A stretch of 64,000 nt of DNA from Gorsachius magnificus (taxonomy: Eukaryota > Chordata > Aves > Pelecaniformes > Ardeidae). Below are positions 48,676 through 62,699 of the stretch, in pieces. The notes under the pieces are model-generated. The model searched no databases and had not been told where the DNA came from. It worked only from the letters and a program-made list of their open reading frames with translations. The stretch is taken from positions 102,481,311-102,545,310 of the forward strand of contig CM067082.1 in NCBI GenBank assembly GCA_034008185.1. Reading direction: 5' to 3'. Within the stretch, counting starts at the first letter, position 1. Every line of letters begins with the position of its first letter. A program made the position numbers and the translations under genes.

Positions 48676-51600
48676 AAAATGTCATATTTATATTTACTTT
48701 TTATATTTTGCAAAAAAAGAAAAAACAAAATGGGTATTTGTCATTTTCTCACAGGGTTGGTTTTGGGGGTTTTTTGGCTTTGTTGACTGCCTTTCTTTCT
48801 CATCAAACTCTAATATTTTTTTACATTCCCTTATCTTTTTCTCCCCCTCTCATTTTGCCATTGACAAAAACACGGAGGCAGCAGACAGACAAGAAGCTGG
48901 AAAAACTGCAGTTTTAATTCCAGTTTTCTTTAAATAAAATGGAAACTTTTTTGAATGTAAGTTGTGTTAAATAAAACCCTCCCATGACAATGGAACTTTA
49001 GCACAGAGGAGGATCCTGTGCATGCTCAGATACTTCTCCTGCGGGCAGTATGGACGTGACTGCTGTACTCCACAGGGACCTCGAAGCTTCAGCAGTGTGA
49101 ATGCAATCAGCATGCACCGCTTAGCTGGAGAACTTGCATGTGAGTGTGGACACTGCTGCCAAAGACAAGATAAATGCAGCCTCAAGGCAAAACGTAAGAA
49201 AATCTGGATGGATTTTCTCCCAATCAGCAGGCCTGCCAGAACTAAATGGCTAGCAAATGAAAATGATACTCCATCATGTCAGCATTTCCTCTCCTCTTGC
49301 AAATGTGGAGGGTCTAGGGCGAGTCACCAGCTCATAGCATGCCTCAGACTAAAAGAATAGGTCCCTACTGGCACTGAGAGGATGGGTCTGCATCTGCTCC
49401 AGCACGACCTTTATTTCAGAGGTAGAACCCCCACCTCCTTTCCTTTGTAACAGAACTTGAACCCTGCAGGTTTCCCTTAATCCCTGGGTGAACACGTTCA
49501 TGTCAAAGCTAGGGGCAGTGCCCCCAGGGAAAATCTGACAAACATGCTTGCACTCTCTTTTTAACAGAATCACAGTAGGTGCATGGAATAGCACAAAAAT
49601 ACTAACAACCAGTATGACAACACTATCTGACCCTGTTCTGTCAATTTTGCATCCTTTTTCTTGACCTCACTCATTCCCTACATTAACAAAATTACAGTAA
49701 TATCCAAGCCACTAAGTAAAAGGTTATATAAGCATATACAGAGAATTCTGAATAGGATTTCTTTTGCTCTCATTAGGAGCTGTACATTTCATAGGTTATG
49801 CTGACTTCATGCTTCCATTTTGTTCAAAGTTTGATTTTTATAACATACAATGCTGAAGGTAAGTCTATTGTCACCTAGTGACATTAACTTTTTATTGTCT
49901 TTGAAGTTGGTTGTCCACATCCTGTCTCACCACCTCCTCTTTTCCTTTCAGAATGCATATCTCCATCAGCAGAAAACCCTTCATGTGGTGTATATTGCAA
50001 CACGCTCTTGGGCCTACGAATCAATGCTCACCACACCTTTACTTAACTTCTGCAGGACTTCAAAGAAACATCGCACGCTAGTTTGTGGATGATTTTATGG
50101 TGCCCTCAGAGCACTGACTGGTCATATGGTTTAAGACCTCCTTATCTTCAGCCATGAGAAACAGGAATAAATGAGAAGATGAGGTGAGGAATTAATTGTT
50201 TACTACAGTAAATACAGCCATTGTTTCCTTGTATGAGTTTCCATGTAACAATTCCTACAGCAGTCACAAGGGCCTTGTGTGAACAAAAGGGGTGGTTTTT
50301 ATGATCACAAATGGGAAGGAAGCAGGTCCATGGCAGAATATCTCTGTTAGAAACCCTTGATCTGAAGTCTGGGATGTTATAAGTTGGCACCAAAATAGAA
50401 ACACTCAAGCGATAGAGGAATGGACAAACCGCAGGCCCCCAGATAGGAAAAAATATGATACCCTAATGTGAGGCCCCACGGGCAGGAGAGAAGATCTGGA
50501 CAATGTTACCAAAGAGAAGAAAAGAGAGAGAGAGGCAGAGAAAGGAACTACAAATACATATGCACAATATTATGAGCAAAAGCAGAGTTAAGGGTTCTTC
50601 ATTGTCATTTTATCTCTGTACCAAAGCTATACTGGTTAGCTTTATTATTTCCATGATTCTGAAAACTTACTTATGTACCCATCTGTTTGCTTATATATGC
50701 ACTGCAATGCTTTATCAGTCTGATCCAACCCAATGGCAAAGACTACCATTGATGGGAAGATGCTTCTGTACAGGCAATATATTGCTATATCTAAATGCTT
50801 GCTGCTCTCTCTATTTACTGATTATCCTATACTAGTTATTGACTCCTCTCGTAACTTCATTCTATTATATGCCATCTTATAATTTTTCTGGTAGCCAGAT
50901 ACCACCATTACAGGGACTTGGTTTTCCATTAAGCTATAGTAAAACTTAGAGTTGCTGATAGCACAGTATTATCAATTTCTCCTCTCCAGGGTGAAATGTT
51001 CATGGCCACCATGCAACACAAGGTGTTAACTTCATACTTCATTTGATGTTATATTGGCAGCCCCCCAGAAAATACTTTATCTAGGTACTTGTATGGCACT
51101 CATCACTGCAGTATCTGGTATCTTCCAAAATTCAACCCTTATTAATATACGTGCTTATCCACAGTCTCTGTGTCAGCAATGGAGTAATACCACCCAAAAT
51201 AGCTCCTTCCCTCATTCTGAGCTGCAGCCCTCCAAACCTGGCTGCTCAGATATCATTGCTGGAACACTTGATGATGCTGTTCTAAGCAGAGGAAGGGCAA
51301 ACTCCCCGTGATGCTCTACCGCACTTGTAAGCAAATCAGAGACTCAGTATATACAGCAATACCAGGACAGGAATGGTGGCAATTAGGGGAACCACTCAAC
51401 TTCAGCACAAACAAAATTTGGATGTTTATTACATTGACACTGTACTGAGTAACCTGAGAACGAATTGCTGGGAAGCTGGCTTACAGAAAGGTTTGCCAGG
51501 AAGTCCAAATAATGCTGAATGAAAGACAGGTGGTGAAATACCAGTTACTTCTGATGATGAATCCCACCCGTGCTGGCTCTCCCCTCAGCTAAAGGCTGTT

Positions 51601-54600
51601 TATGAACCAGTGTAGAACAGGACAATGCTGCCTGAGAGCATAGATGGTAAAAATATTGACCAAAGACTGTGAAAGTACAAGTCAGCACTGGAACTAGCCT
51701 TTTCAACATCTGCTCAGTGTCAGCACAGCTGTCAACAGTGTGGAGTTTGAATACATTCCTCGAGAAGCCTATCTTCACTTAGGATGAGCTTCCAGTTACA
51801 GACAAAATCAGCGGTGCTGTAACATTCACGAAAGACAGCAGAGGGAGAAATCTTACTTCATCAGGTTGATAAAACATGACAAGAAGGATCTTTCTTCAGT
51901 TGTGGCTCTGCTCAACTAATTTTGGATTCTGTAGAAAAGGAAGCTCTGCAAATGCCATAGACATCTACCAAGAAAGCATGAAATGGTTTATACAAAATTT
52001 CATTCAGGAAAAACTCTGAGAAAAGGTATTTTGCTTTCATCACAGTTTTTACTTATTTCTCAGAAGACTTTGATAAAATTAGTTTATCTGGGATTTGGAA
52101 CCTTATGGTTAAAACAGTCTATAACAGAGTCCATGGTCCTTCACACAACCAAGAAAAGCCTGGAAGAATTGCATTTGTTTTTTACAATAGCAAGTAGTGG
52201 TAAGCAACATTGTGTTATATTGCAACGTGATCTATGCTACTCATTTTGTCTTATGTTACAGCAGATGACAAGACAACCTGCAAGCTTTGGATACAAGTTT
52301 GAGTTGTAGGAAGACTGCCTGCCCCCTCCAGACAAGACACCAGGCCAAAGGTAGCTAAATGGAATATACTTTTCCATATTTGTGGCAGTGCCCTGGTAAC
52401 CCATTCCAAAGAAATCTCTCCTTCACAGATCAGTTTGTTGCTTTATACTTAAGGAACTTCAAGACAGGTTTAAGGACAATAAGAGGCCAATCAGCTCTTC
52501 AATAACTTTCTGAAAAAACTCTGGTTTAAAGGAAAGCAAAGTACATAGTACGTACCTTTGGAAGAACACACACTACTTCTGCAGCATGTTTCAGAAAAGA
52601 TTTTTCATAGATAGGGAGCACTAACAAGGCCTGTGGCGACACTGACAGAGGTACAGGGATGTGCAACCAGATGATGAGGCTATCCTTTGACAGGCTTACA
52701 CCAGCTGAATGGAGTCGGCCTAGAAGAAAACTTTCCACAGGACTAAGACCATCAAAGCTGTCACATTAACCATGCTTCTGTGTAGGCATGAGAGAGTGCA
52801 CTGTTCTGAGTGAAGTATAGCAAGTTGACTAACAGCAAAGTCTTGCTCTGTGCCAGCCACACAGCCACCACAACACACACAACGAAATCCACCTATGGCA
52901 GGTTCATTACATAGTCCTGTGGAAGGGGCAGGCTGCACTGGTAGCCAACTGATCTACTGGGTAATGCATGAGGAAAAATGCATGTGGTCACCTGCCCATA
53001 CATGTGGCTTGTCCCCTGTATTCCCCTACGGCACTGCCATTCTCAACTTCTCTGTTAATTAACCTCTGGTAGAAACTGAAACTTCACTCAATGTGTTCAG
53101 TTCTCATATAACCTCAAACAACTCTTTGGGGGAAAAAAAAAGATGGAACTTTGATCTCTGAAAAGGTCATTATACTTTATAGCTTTAAACATGACATGCA
53201 ACCTAGGAATGAATCTTTGTCCACATTACCCACAGCTGTCGTCTATTATTGTTAATAAAAGTTTATTAGTAATATTTCACAATCATATCCTTGTAAACAA
53301 ATAAAAAGGAACAAATCCAGGGTGTTTGGCTTGGGTTGTTTGGGGGGGGTTTCATCAAAAAATAAAAACTCTCCAAACAATTGCATTGATTTTTGAGATT
53401 CTATAGCGTAGCACGTGTTTTAAAATCATGCAAGTTTTTCAGTAGCAGTCAGCACACATGTGATGAAGGAGACTAGAGTAACTTTGAGTTTCACTATGTG
53501 CTACTGATGCAGACTCACGCAGGGAACAAAATCTGTAATGGATAAAGTACTTTATTTTCACAAACCTGGCCCCCATCTTCCAAGTCATTCCTTAGCAACC
53601 ATGCAGTAAGCAAGTAAAACAAGCAGATCTTCACTGATCACCCATTTACTTTTTTTCTATTGATTATGCCACATGTTTCAGCTAAAATACTGGTAGCATG
53701 TTGGGAAAGATGAAAGTCACTAATCTCCTGACAAAAAGTGCTTACTTTGCACAAGAGGTAGCTTCATAGCATATACCAATGCATCTTTACCCATGGGAAA
53801 AATTCTTCTTCCACAGTTCCAGATAACTCATTTAATTTGATTCTATTACATTTCTGGAGAAAGCCTCTCCCAGGATCACCATGGTGCTGCATCAGTGTGT
53901 TACAGACGTTAGAGCGGTGAAAGAGGAGCATCAGAAGTAAGATTTGCAGCTGATGGCAGATAGAATAAAAAGAAAAATAACACACTAGATAATAGAGCAC
54001 CATGCTTGTTTGATGGAGAAACAGCTGTCTCAGAGAAAACTAACTTGGGCATTCCTTAGGATAATGGTGTTTGATTATATAAGGAGATAGGGTAAGCATA
54101 ATGATAAAATCACCTGGTTTAGGCACTTTACAATGAGATGACTGGAGACACAGAACACACTATCTGTGACCTTCCCTCACTCACATGCAACATAGGCATG
54201 CAACCAACCATATCAAAAAATGGGGACTCCGTGCAAGATAGCACATTAGTGGGAGGGAGCAATTAACAAAAACAAGAAACCATGAGCAAGACACTTAAAA
54301 TAATATGTTATGTTTGTTAAAAATCTCAAAAAACACAAGGGTCTTGGGTGGAGAGGATGTGTTTTTTTCTCATCTCTCTCTCATGATTAACCTCAGTAGT
54401 GATATCTCTACAATAGAAACATGATTAATTTGCTTCAAGCTATTAATTTGAATAGAATTATTATAACTTACTCAGTTTGCTGCTAAATCTCAGCTTTTGC
54501 ACAGATTCCCATATTCATTGGCTATTCTGAGAGGCCCTGATATGCTTGGAATAACTCTGAATGTTATCATAGGATGAGATCCCAAGAAATGTTGAGATGT

Positions 54601-57600
54601 ATTCCCAACTGTGGCACAGACAGTAATTGGTATCTGAAGCAAATAGCCAACTTCTCTGACAAGATGTGACCAGTTCAATTTGAAGTTGTTGGTTGCCTTC
54701 AAACAAGGGAAGGATTTTGCTTTTCATCAGCAAGGGATGTGGTTTCCCATTTTCAAAATAGAGATCAAGAGAAGCAAAATCTATTTTTAATTAATTATTT
54801 ATCTGAAGAACATGTTTCCTCCTTCTGTAAGAACAGTGATCAGGAACAAGTTCAGTTGCTCAAGTTCACTTAACAGAGGTGTTCGCAACTTTTAAGTGCA
54901 GACAGTTCTCTTCTACTAGGACAGTGTACAAATGTACAATGTGTGTTGTGTTAGTTATTTGTCTGTAGTGTAGAGTCAAAAGAATGTAAAAATACCCACT
55001 TCCATTATAAGTTCTCTCATATGCAAATTCAACTGCTTGTTCAAATATTTGTGAGAATCATGACCTTGCCAAAAAGTGGAAAGGGGCAAACTCAAAGGCT
55101 GGCCAAAGAAAATTAATAGAAACTTTCAAACAAAAATGCACCATTTCCCCCCCTTCAATGTTCACAATGTTCTGTTAACTAATGCTAGTAAAGCAACTGG
55201 AAGGTTAAAAGCCTCAGATTAAGTAGGAGATGGGCACAAATCAAAGCTCTGGAAGGGAAAAACCTAAAATTCTCTAATGGTTTGAATTCAAATCTATTTG
55301 GCAGCATGGACCCTTCTTTGATTTAATGGCTAAGTAACAAATATTTGTCTGGGAGAACAAGAACAAACTGCTTCCCGAACATAAAACAGAATCCCTTTGA
55401 GATTTTGGACCACACAGTCTTGTTCTTCCTTAATGGACTCAAGTAATTTGAGAAATTATGTTTTATCTCATAAGTAAAATAGAAAGAAGGATGCTTCCAA
55501 CACACTGAAGTATTCTAAGGTTTCAGGTTTGGTTTGGTTTTAGTATAAATTTTTATTGACATCATATCCATAAATCTTACACGAATGAAACCATTTGGTT
55601 GAAGAAGACAGAACACTTCCAAGATATTTTCAACTTATGAATTAATCTTAGGGGGCCTAGCCTCACTTGTCTTTTTATCACATCTGAGTTGTTCTTTAAA
55701 AATTATTCCAGCTACAGGTTAATAGCCTTTCCTCCTCATGAATTTTTCTTTCTACCCTCTATAAAAACTGGGCCTTGCTAGTAGTAATAGATATTATATT
55801 CCTTTTAAGTTAATTATGCTTTGTCAAATAAATATCACCTTATCAGACCACTTTGTAATTTAACATAGCTCGCTATTAACAATAGATAGGCAAATATTGG
55901 AGGTGTCTGGGTCCAAAGGGACCTGAATACCTAAGGAGATATAAATTGACATCTCTTTAATGAAAAGTCTGTGTTGTCTATATTTTTAGATAGGAGACTG
56001 GATATCAATATCAAACATATCTTTCATTAATATCAGTATGTTGGACAAAAGGTGTTGTCATGAAATCAGCATAACACACTGATTTCAGAACACGGGCAGC
56101 AGGTTGCCTGCATACGATGTTGAAAAATCCACTGATGATACAGTAAAGAAATGAGTAGAAATAAAAAAAAAATCCACTAACATTTATCTAGATAGATGCA
56201 TTTACTCAGTTTTACATTTTGCCTTGTTATGATGTTCAATTTTGTTTTCTATACCACATTTGTATTTTCTGTTTTATAACTTAGTTAGCATTGGATTGTT
56301 GGGGGTTTTGCCTCCTTTATTCCATGTTTAATATTTTAGTTTTTCCACTTCCTGCTTAGTTATAGAGTTCAGCTGATTTACAGTTCTGTTTTTATTATTT
56401 GTTTGTATAATTTGGTTGAGGTGTAGATAGCTGTCTGGTTTTATTGGTTCATTAAATTGGCTGTTCCCATGGTAACTTTTTAGTGCATTTTTTCCTGAGG
56501 CTTGAAGGATGCTTTGAGGCTTTTCTGTGGTGGTCTGGTAATCTTCATCAGACTGCAACTTGTCTTTACATCTTCCTCCACGTTTTGACTGTTTTAGTTT
56601 CTTAACTCATTGCTGCTTACATTGATCTAGTGGCCTCCTGTATTGAGATTTCTATACTGGCATTTAAATAAAAGTGATGGAACATAGGATATAAAATCCA
56701 TATTAAAAAAATAGATGCATGATTTAAATACAGTCTATGCATAGGTGTAAGGAAATCTGTTCCTTTTCAGTCTAGACTTGTACTATCAGGATGATCTCCC
56801 ATCTTATGCATGGAAGTATGTATAATGGTCCCAGTATGTGCTGGGCCTAATTCTGCTTTGAATGTCCCAGCCCTTTTACAACACACAAGCAGCAGCAGGA
56901 CAACTTAAAATATAACCTGCCTGCCCCAAAAGAATTTCTCAAGATCTTCCCAAAACATTCATAAAAGTAAAGTTGGTAACTCTATATCAGGTGTATAAAG
57001 CTCTCCGCTCAGGACAAGAGACCAAATTTCCTCATGACTGCAGCACTCCACTCCATTCACACCAATGGCCAGTGAGGTCCTGAAGCTGCTCCACTTTCCT
57101 GTGAGAGCTGGGTATGTCTGAGGACAGCCCCAGACTTCAGAAGGGTCCAAAACTGGCTCAGAGCTACTCTCTTCCCTTCTGTTTCCTATCCAAGTAGAGC
57201 AGAGTTAAAGCATGGCATCAGACTCACTGTGTAACGAAGCGACCTGAGACCATGTCAAGCCCTCTGCCACAGAGCTCCCATCTGAGAGATGAGAACAGTG
57301 GAACCGTCCATATTTCAAAGATGTGTTTTGGAAACCAATTTGCTAATTTTATTAAAAACACAGGTTGCCTAATAGTGCAAAAGCTGCACATACACCTTAT
57401 AGAAAGTATATCAGGTAGAAAAAAAGGTACAGTACTGATGGATCCTGATTCCGTGCAGCACATCCATATATTGGTATGCGTGCCAGAAAGGGGCAATTGT
57501 TCAGCATGTTAAGCTAAACAGAAAAATGAAGCTGTGCTGAGACAAATGTGAAAAATAAGCTCCATTTTTCTGACTACAGGAATCATATGCATGTTCAGAT

Positions 57601-57777
57601 TTATTTAGAATACCTGGATTATTTATCTGTTTTATTTGTTATGAAATTCAACTTGCTACCTACTGGGCTCAAGTTTTCAAGTAACTTGTCCCCAGTGTCC
57701 GCACAGTTTCTTTTCCATTATGTTTACCCTTTAAACAGCCCTGTAGACTAAGCAATTCTTGGTATGGAATGACTAAT

Positions 57778-57791
57778 AAAAAAAAAAAAAA
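57778..57791. repeat. A14 homopolymer
   Basis: Fourteen consecutive A with no recognisable retroposed body upstream. Confidence 0.9.
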
Positions 57792-58048
57792 GAAGGTATA
57801 AAATACTCTTATGATAGACTAGCCTTCTTCACTAAATTCTATACGATTTTTAGGTAATTGTTCAAATAACCTCCAAAAATAGTACTGACTGAAATGTTGA
57901 CATTTTATCTTTGTAAGGGCAACTCTGTTACCATAATTCTTCACATCCATTTCTACTGAAGAAAATGCACATAGGAAAAGATCCAAATGCCCAATGCAGA
58001 GTTTTGTTTTAAGAATGTGTAAAGGCTTAGGGGGCTAAGGGTATGTAT

Positions 58049-58061
58049 GACCAGATGGCAG
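58049..58061 (+). promoter_or_regulatory. CTCF-core-like site
   Basis: GACCAGATGGCAG matches the central part of the CTCF consensus (CCACCAGATGGCAG-like) except at the first positions. A single core match is not proof of binding. A second, similar core in the same orientation lies 2.36 kb downstream (60407). Confidence 0.2.
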
Positions 58062-60340
58062 CAGTTTAGAACTTTTTGCACTCATGATGAGAGATTATTT
58101 GAATTCTTGAGGAAGTATGCAAACCAGTTGCTAAAAGGGCAATTATGTAAACAATTAATAACAGGAACAATTATGTCCATCATTTTTCCAAAGTGTCAGG
58201 AAGGAAGCAGCTTCAAGATCTGATTCAGGCAGACCTCAATCAGTTAACACTGTTCATAGTTGGAAGGTAACATTTACAATCCAAGGAACTACAGGTGGAT
58301 TTAAGAGATTTAAATTAGCAAAGTCACTGAGCATTCTGTAGCAACTTTGGAACAAAAAGGAAAGCATGCAGAAACAACTCTGCCAGGGAGTAAGCCCACC
58401 TAATCCTGGGTGTTTGTGCATGTGGCTTGGTAGATTGAGCAGAGATTGCTTTATGTTAATGCTATTCTTTTTGCCTAATCTTTTCATTCGTAGAGATGTA
58501 TTATGGTAGCACAGTTGCCTTTGCAAAACCTCGTATCTTGAAGCCTGTGCTAATTTTCAATGCTATTTATTTGGATTGTTTTGGATGAATACTATTGAAT
58601 TTAATGGAGAATGATACACTCACCTAAAAATTTTGTAGTTTGTTTTTCTCAATCATCCCATAGTAAAAGCAATTCTGTGTTACAGTCTACAGACCAAAGC
58701 ATTATAATTATGGCCAGTAAATTATATAGGCTTTTGGATGAGATAATCCTATTAGGTTTCCATAGTAAAGCACTGATTACATTCTTACTACCATTCTGTA
58801 GGATGTTTCCACAGGGAAAATTTGAGCTAAAGCAGAATCTCTACTATCTTCCTCTTGGCCTCCAGCTACTACAGAGCATAACAATTATAAACTGATAAAT
58901 CACTTGAATGGTTATGACATCTTCCATTGACTAGGAGGGCAGTGGTACATACACACATGCTGCTGCCAGCATTAAATAATGTCAACTGAATTAAGCAAAT
59001 TATGATTTAGCCCCAGCTAAGCTTTTAAGGGCAAACTTTTTTTCTCTTAAATAGGGATGGTGATTGTACTTCCTATATTCAGATCTTGTTACACTTTAAA
59101 AGTCCAGTTTATGAGTTTGCTGATTTCACTAGGCATTTTGCCCATGTTGAAAGAGCAGGATATTGGAGCTGAGTCCTGACATATAGATTTAGGAGGAGGA
59201 AAAGGTATAGTGTGTTTGAAAATTTTTATATTCCCACTAATATGTGGACAAGAACAAGTTTCACATGGCATAAATACACAAGTGTGCTTTATTCCAGAAA
59301 TTTTTACATCCTACAAAGTTATAGATAATTTCCAACCTTTGCATGTATTAATATTGTCATGTGCCCATCATCATTATGCCCCCCTCCAAAAAAAGAGAAA
59401 AACATCAACAGTGCTCCAATAACCAATAGGCAGTCTGAGTAACATAACTGTATTTGTCTAACTAGCAGCCTTTGACCCAAAGAGCAGTTCTTACTCCTGC
59501 CAGCACAGTTGCAATAATATTTGTAGAGGCTCACTAAAATATCTGGAGTTTGGTTGTTCTTTTTCCTCTTTGAGAAGGGGAGAAAAGGCAAAATGGTGTA
59601 GGCTGGGAATGCAGAGATGGTCAGGATGAACACAAGTACTTGCTGGACTCGGACTAACTGTGCAACCAATTGTTTGCTTCCCAACAAAGATGGTGGCAGT
59701 TCCATTTGCCAACACACACTGCAACTGTATGTAACCACTAAAAAAACCAAACGTACATTCACGGTCTGTCACTTCTGGCACAGGGACTAGAATAACTGTA
59801 TAATGCCAGTGTAAAAAACATGCAGTAGGTGGTCTTTTTTTGCTCATCCCTGGCCCCCTCTCCCCCCCAAGTGACACTAACAGTATCTGCTCAGCAGACT
59901 GCCAAGGACAACAGCATCACTCCACTTAGTCCACCTTTTTGGCACACCAGCCTTGTTTTAATTTTGTATTTGCCACTGTCTGATTCTAACTGTGATAAGT
60001 GCACAAGTTTAACTATATATAGGAACCCTAATACATTCATTACAGCTGTAAAATGACATTGTAGAAAAAAAGGAAAGATGCAACTCCGGGTACAGCAGAT
60101 AGAAGAAAGAAGAAAATGTCGTTCACGCTTCATCCATGACAAGAGCTAAATTAAGCAAAGAATTTAATTTTCAGAAGGCATTTTTTAATAATGTCATTAT
60201 CATGCAGGTCTGCTCAAGAATTATAACTTCATAATGAAAAGAATGCAGAATGGACTTTGAAGTATCTGATTTTCCCTGCTGGTGAGGAGAAGCAAGCCTG
60301 TTTTTCACTGTGTGCTCACCCAGTGGCTAAATTCAAAGTG

Positions 60341-60470
60341 GTCTCATTGCTCTGTTGTGTACTGCCTGTACATTATTGGCCATGACTCATTAGTTAATGT
60401 AATTATCACCAGATGGCTTCAGTTTTGCCTTCCAGTTAGACCTGGGAAGCATCTCTGACTTTAACACAAG
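60341..60470. promoter_or_regulatory. Candidate regulatory block (AP-1, CTCF-like core)
   Basis: Within this segment are TGACTCA, a perfect AP-1 site (60383-60389), the AT-rich GTTAATGTAATTATC (60393-60407), and CACCAGATGGC (60407-60417), a CTCF-core-like sequence that also contains the E-box CAGATG. The motif density and lack of repeats are suggestive of a conserved element; this is inference. Confidence 0.25.
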
Positions 60471-60704
60471 AAACAAACGAGAAAGAGACTGTCACTATAT
60501 CTTATTCTTTAGATACCAAAATACAAAACTTTGCTTGGCAGCACAGTCATGCAGCCAAATATCTTTTGTTTTGATGACAAAATATGTCCTAGTTTGAAGG
60601 CAAAGAGACTTCTCTACCTCACAATCATTGAAATCGGTGCTTGAAGAACGCACTTTCTTCTTTGTCACGCACACTCTAGCTTTGTTCTTACTGCTATCCC
60701 AAGG
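60471..60704. other. Non-coding, nothing recognised
   Basis: AT-rich DNA leading into the tandem duplication. No frame or repeat family is recognisable. Confidence 0.5.
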
Positions 60705-61107
60705 TTAATTTCTTTCATTTTAAAATGTTAAAATTATATGCAGAATGAACATATTCTTCCTCCAGATTATGCCCTGACATCCATCTGATTTCAAGATGGG
60801 GAAAGAGGGTGCTGAAACGTCTAAAGAAACTGGAGAGAGAATACTATTTCAACTTGAAAAGGTTTCTAGATAATCTAAAAGGTATTCCTCTTAACTATTA
60901 TATTATTATTAATTTCTTTCATTTTAAAATGTTAAAATTATATGCAGAATGAACATATTCTTCCTCCAGATTATGCCCTGACATCCATCTGATTTCAAGA
61001 TGGGGAAAGAGGGTGCTGAAACGTCTAAAGAAACTGGAGAGAGAATACTATTTCAACTTGAAAAGGTTTCTTGATAATCTAAAAGGTATTCCTCTTAACT
61101 ATTATAT
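60705..61107 (+). repeat. Near-perfect direct tandem duplication, 204-bp unit
   Basis: Copy 1 (60705-60903) and copy 2 (60909-61107) align over 199 bases with a single difference: A at 60868 versus T at 61072. The period is 204 bases; the five junction bases 60904-60908 (TATTA) belong to neither matched block. The unit is not a known transposon, has no coding frame, and contains a small AT palindrome (ATTTTAAAAT). Near-identity means either a very recent event, ongoing sequence homogenisation, or an assembly artefact. Confidence 0.97.
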
Positions 61108-62690
61108 CTATATTCCTCATACGTTTATAGCTATATTCTTTATCATTTGACATAGTGATTCCTTACTGAATTCTGAAAACAACTCTTTAGCTGAGAAAGA
61201 CTAAACCCCACCAACTTTCAGTGACATTTACCAGGAAGAGCTATATTCAGCTTTGCTTTAAGCAGAGAATACTTGCTACGCCTTCATTTAAGTACAACAG
61301 ATTAGCCTCTCTCTCCTCCCCACACTGATGCCCATCTTCTTTTCCTGTTCCTGTACATATTTCTCTCACACAGAGTTCCTTGATCTCATAGGAAAGAAAC
61401 TAAAATGCCTACCACACAGAAAGAGAATAAACAAAAGACAAGTCCACAAGAGAAAGCCACTAGGACACTGGTTAAAATATTTTCCCATGAATCTAAAAAA
61501 GATAACAGGCACTTGCTTATATGTCTCCTTTCATCCCTTAAAGCTTTAAAGTTAATTCATGGTTTCATAACTACAATAAAGTAACCATGCAGAGATTAAA
61601 ATCAGGGCCTCTTTTTATTTGGATATCAACAGTATGAATCCCACCCAGGTCTTTCTAAAAGCAGCCTTGGCTGACACTCCAAAATGCTTCCTCAAGTTCA
61701 TCTTCAGCCAAATAAGAAGTGGTCTGGAAAGGATTCATCCTTTTAGTGTACACAGAAGATCCTCGTCTTGGATCCATAAACCAAGTCTTTAAATTCCATT
61801 GTAATGACTTTGCAATCATAAATAGAACAGACACTATTTGTGGCATCCCAGCTGGCTTTTTAGAAAAGGTGCACACATCTTCAAACAGAGCATTCAACAA
61901 ATAAGTGCGGACAGTGTCAAAGACCTGAATATGATAATACATGAATTCTCAAAAAGGAAACAAGAAAAAACAAAAAAAACACAAACAACAACAACAAAAA
62001 AACCACAAGCATTTTTTTAACATGCAGTAATAGCAAAAAAGAATTTTCTGTATTGAGGACCATGAGGAACAGAAGCTGTATTCCCACCTTGAATGTTTCT
62101 GTTTTCAAGGAAGGCAGGGTTGGTACAAATAAAAGTTTTGCGATAAAGTCCTTTAAATCATTTAACTCTTAAGACCTGATGACTTAATAACAGTTTTACA
62201 CAAATAACTGAACTCTTCACTCTGAATATAAGAATCAAAACCAAAACACTATTTTCCCCAAGAGACACATTTTTGGAGAGACAGTCATGGAAATTTAAGA
62301 CTATGGCTAGGGTTAATGCTTGTTAAAGATTTTACCAAAGATTACAAGTAATTCACAGTCCCTCTGATATCTATAAATGCCTTGCTTCCATGGATGCATA
62401 TGCAATGGCCCCAAGACCCTCCATTTTAAGCTGGGATAAAATTATTTCCATAGAGATTGTTTGCCAGGGGTTCCCCATGAACCACAGCATTTGCTGGCTC
62501 TTCTGCTGAACAGCAAATTATGACCATCAGCGAGACAGCCAACAATGCAGATTTCTGTTTATAAGCTTAGTATAAAATGAACATTCAATAAGTCTTTTAC
62601 TGCACCCAATTCTTCACTGATTTTTAAAGCCTTTGAGACATATACCCTCAAAGTTTCATATACTCAGCAGTAAAACGTCACTGAAAAACA
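61108..62690. other. Non-coding AT-rich stretch, no gene seen
   Basis: Short frames only. An A-rich low-complexity patch with CAA units lies at about 61950-62004. ATGCATATGCAA at 62394-62405 is one base off the POU-dimer MORE motif. Nothing else is recognised. Confidence 0.5.
61950..62004. repeat. A-rich sequence with CAA units
   Basis: A-runs interrupted by single C, with four to five CAA units at 61982-61997. Low-complexity sequence. Confidence 0.85.
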
Positions 62691-62699
62691 TGGATTATT

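Larger units (their letters stand above)
46436..60340. other. Long non-coding stretch, no gene seen
   Basis: Nearly 14 kb without a recognisable exon, RNA gene or transposon. Simple sequence includes G-rich TGGGGGGTGGGGGGTG at about 47705-47720, a TG repeat at 48662-48675, a GA repeat near 50523-50534, a G8 run at 53342-53349 and an A14 run at 57778-57791. Frames of 147 and 128 codons overlap on the minus strand at 59319-59877 but look like chance. A CTCF-like core lies at 58049-58061, and 56200-56600 is T-rich on the plus strand. Confidence 0.5.

Noticed and set aside
49022..49360. 112-codon cysteine-rich plus-strand frame
   Set aside because: The cysteines do not form a recognisable zinc finger or EGF spacing, and a minus-strand frame covers part of the same bases.
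59319..59877. Overlapping minus-strand frames of 147 and 128 codons
   Set aside because: They overlap each other in different frames, have no domain, signal or conserved motif I recognise, and their lengths are near what chance gives in 64 kb of this composition.
60588..60605. TGTCCTAGTTTGAAGGC resembling the start of some avian LTRs
   Set aside because: Only about a dozen bases agree; no matching LTR end, primer-binding site or internal retroviral sequence is visible.
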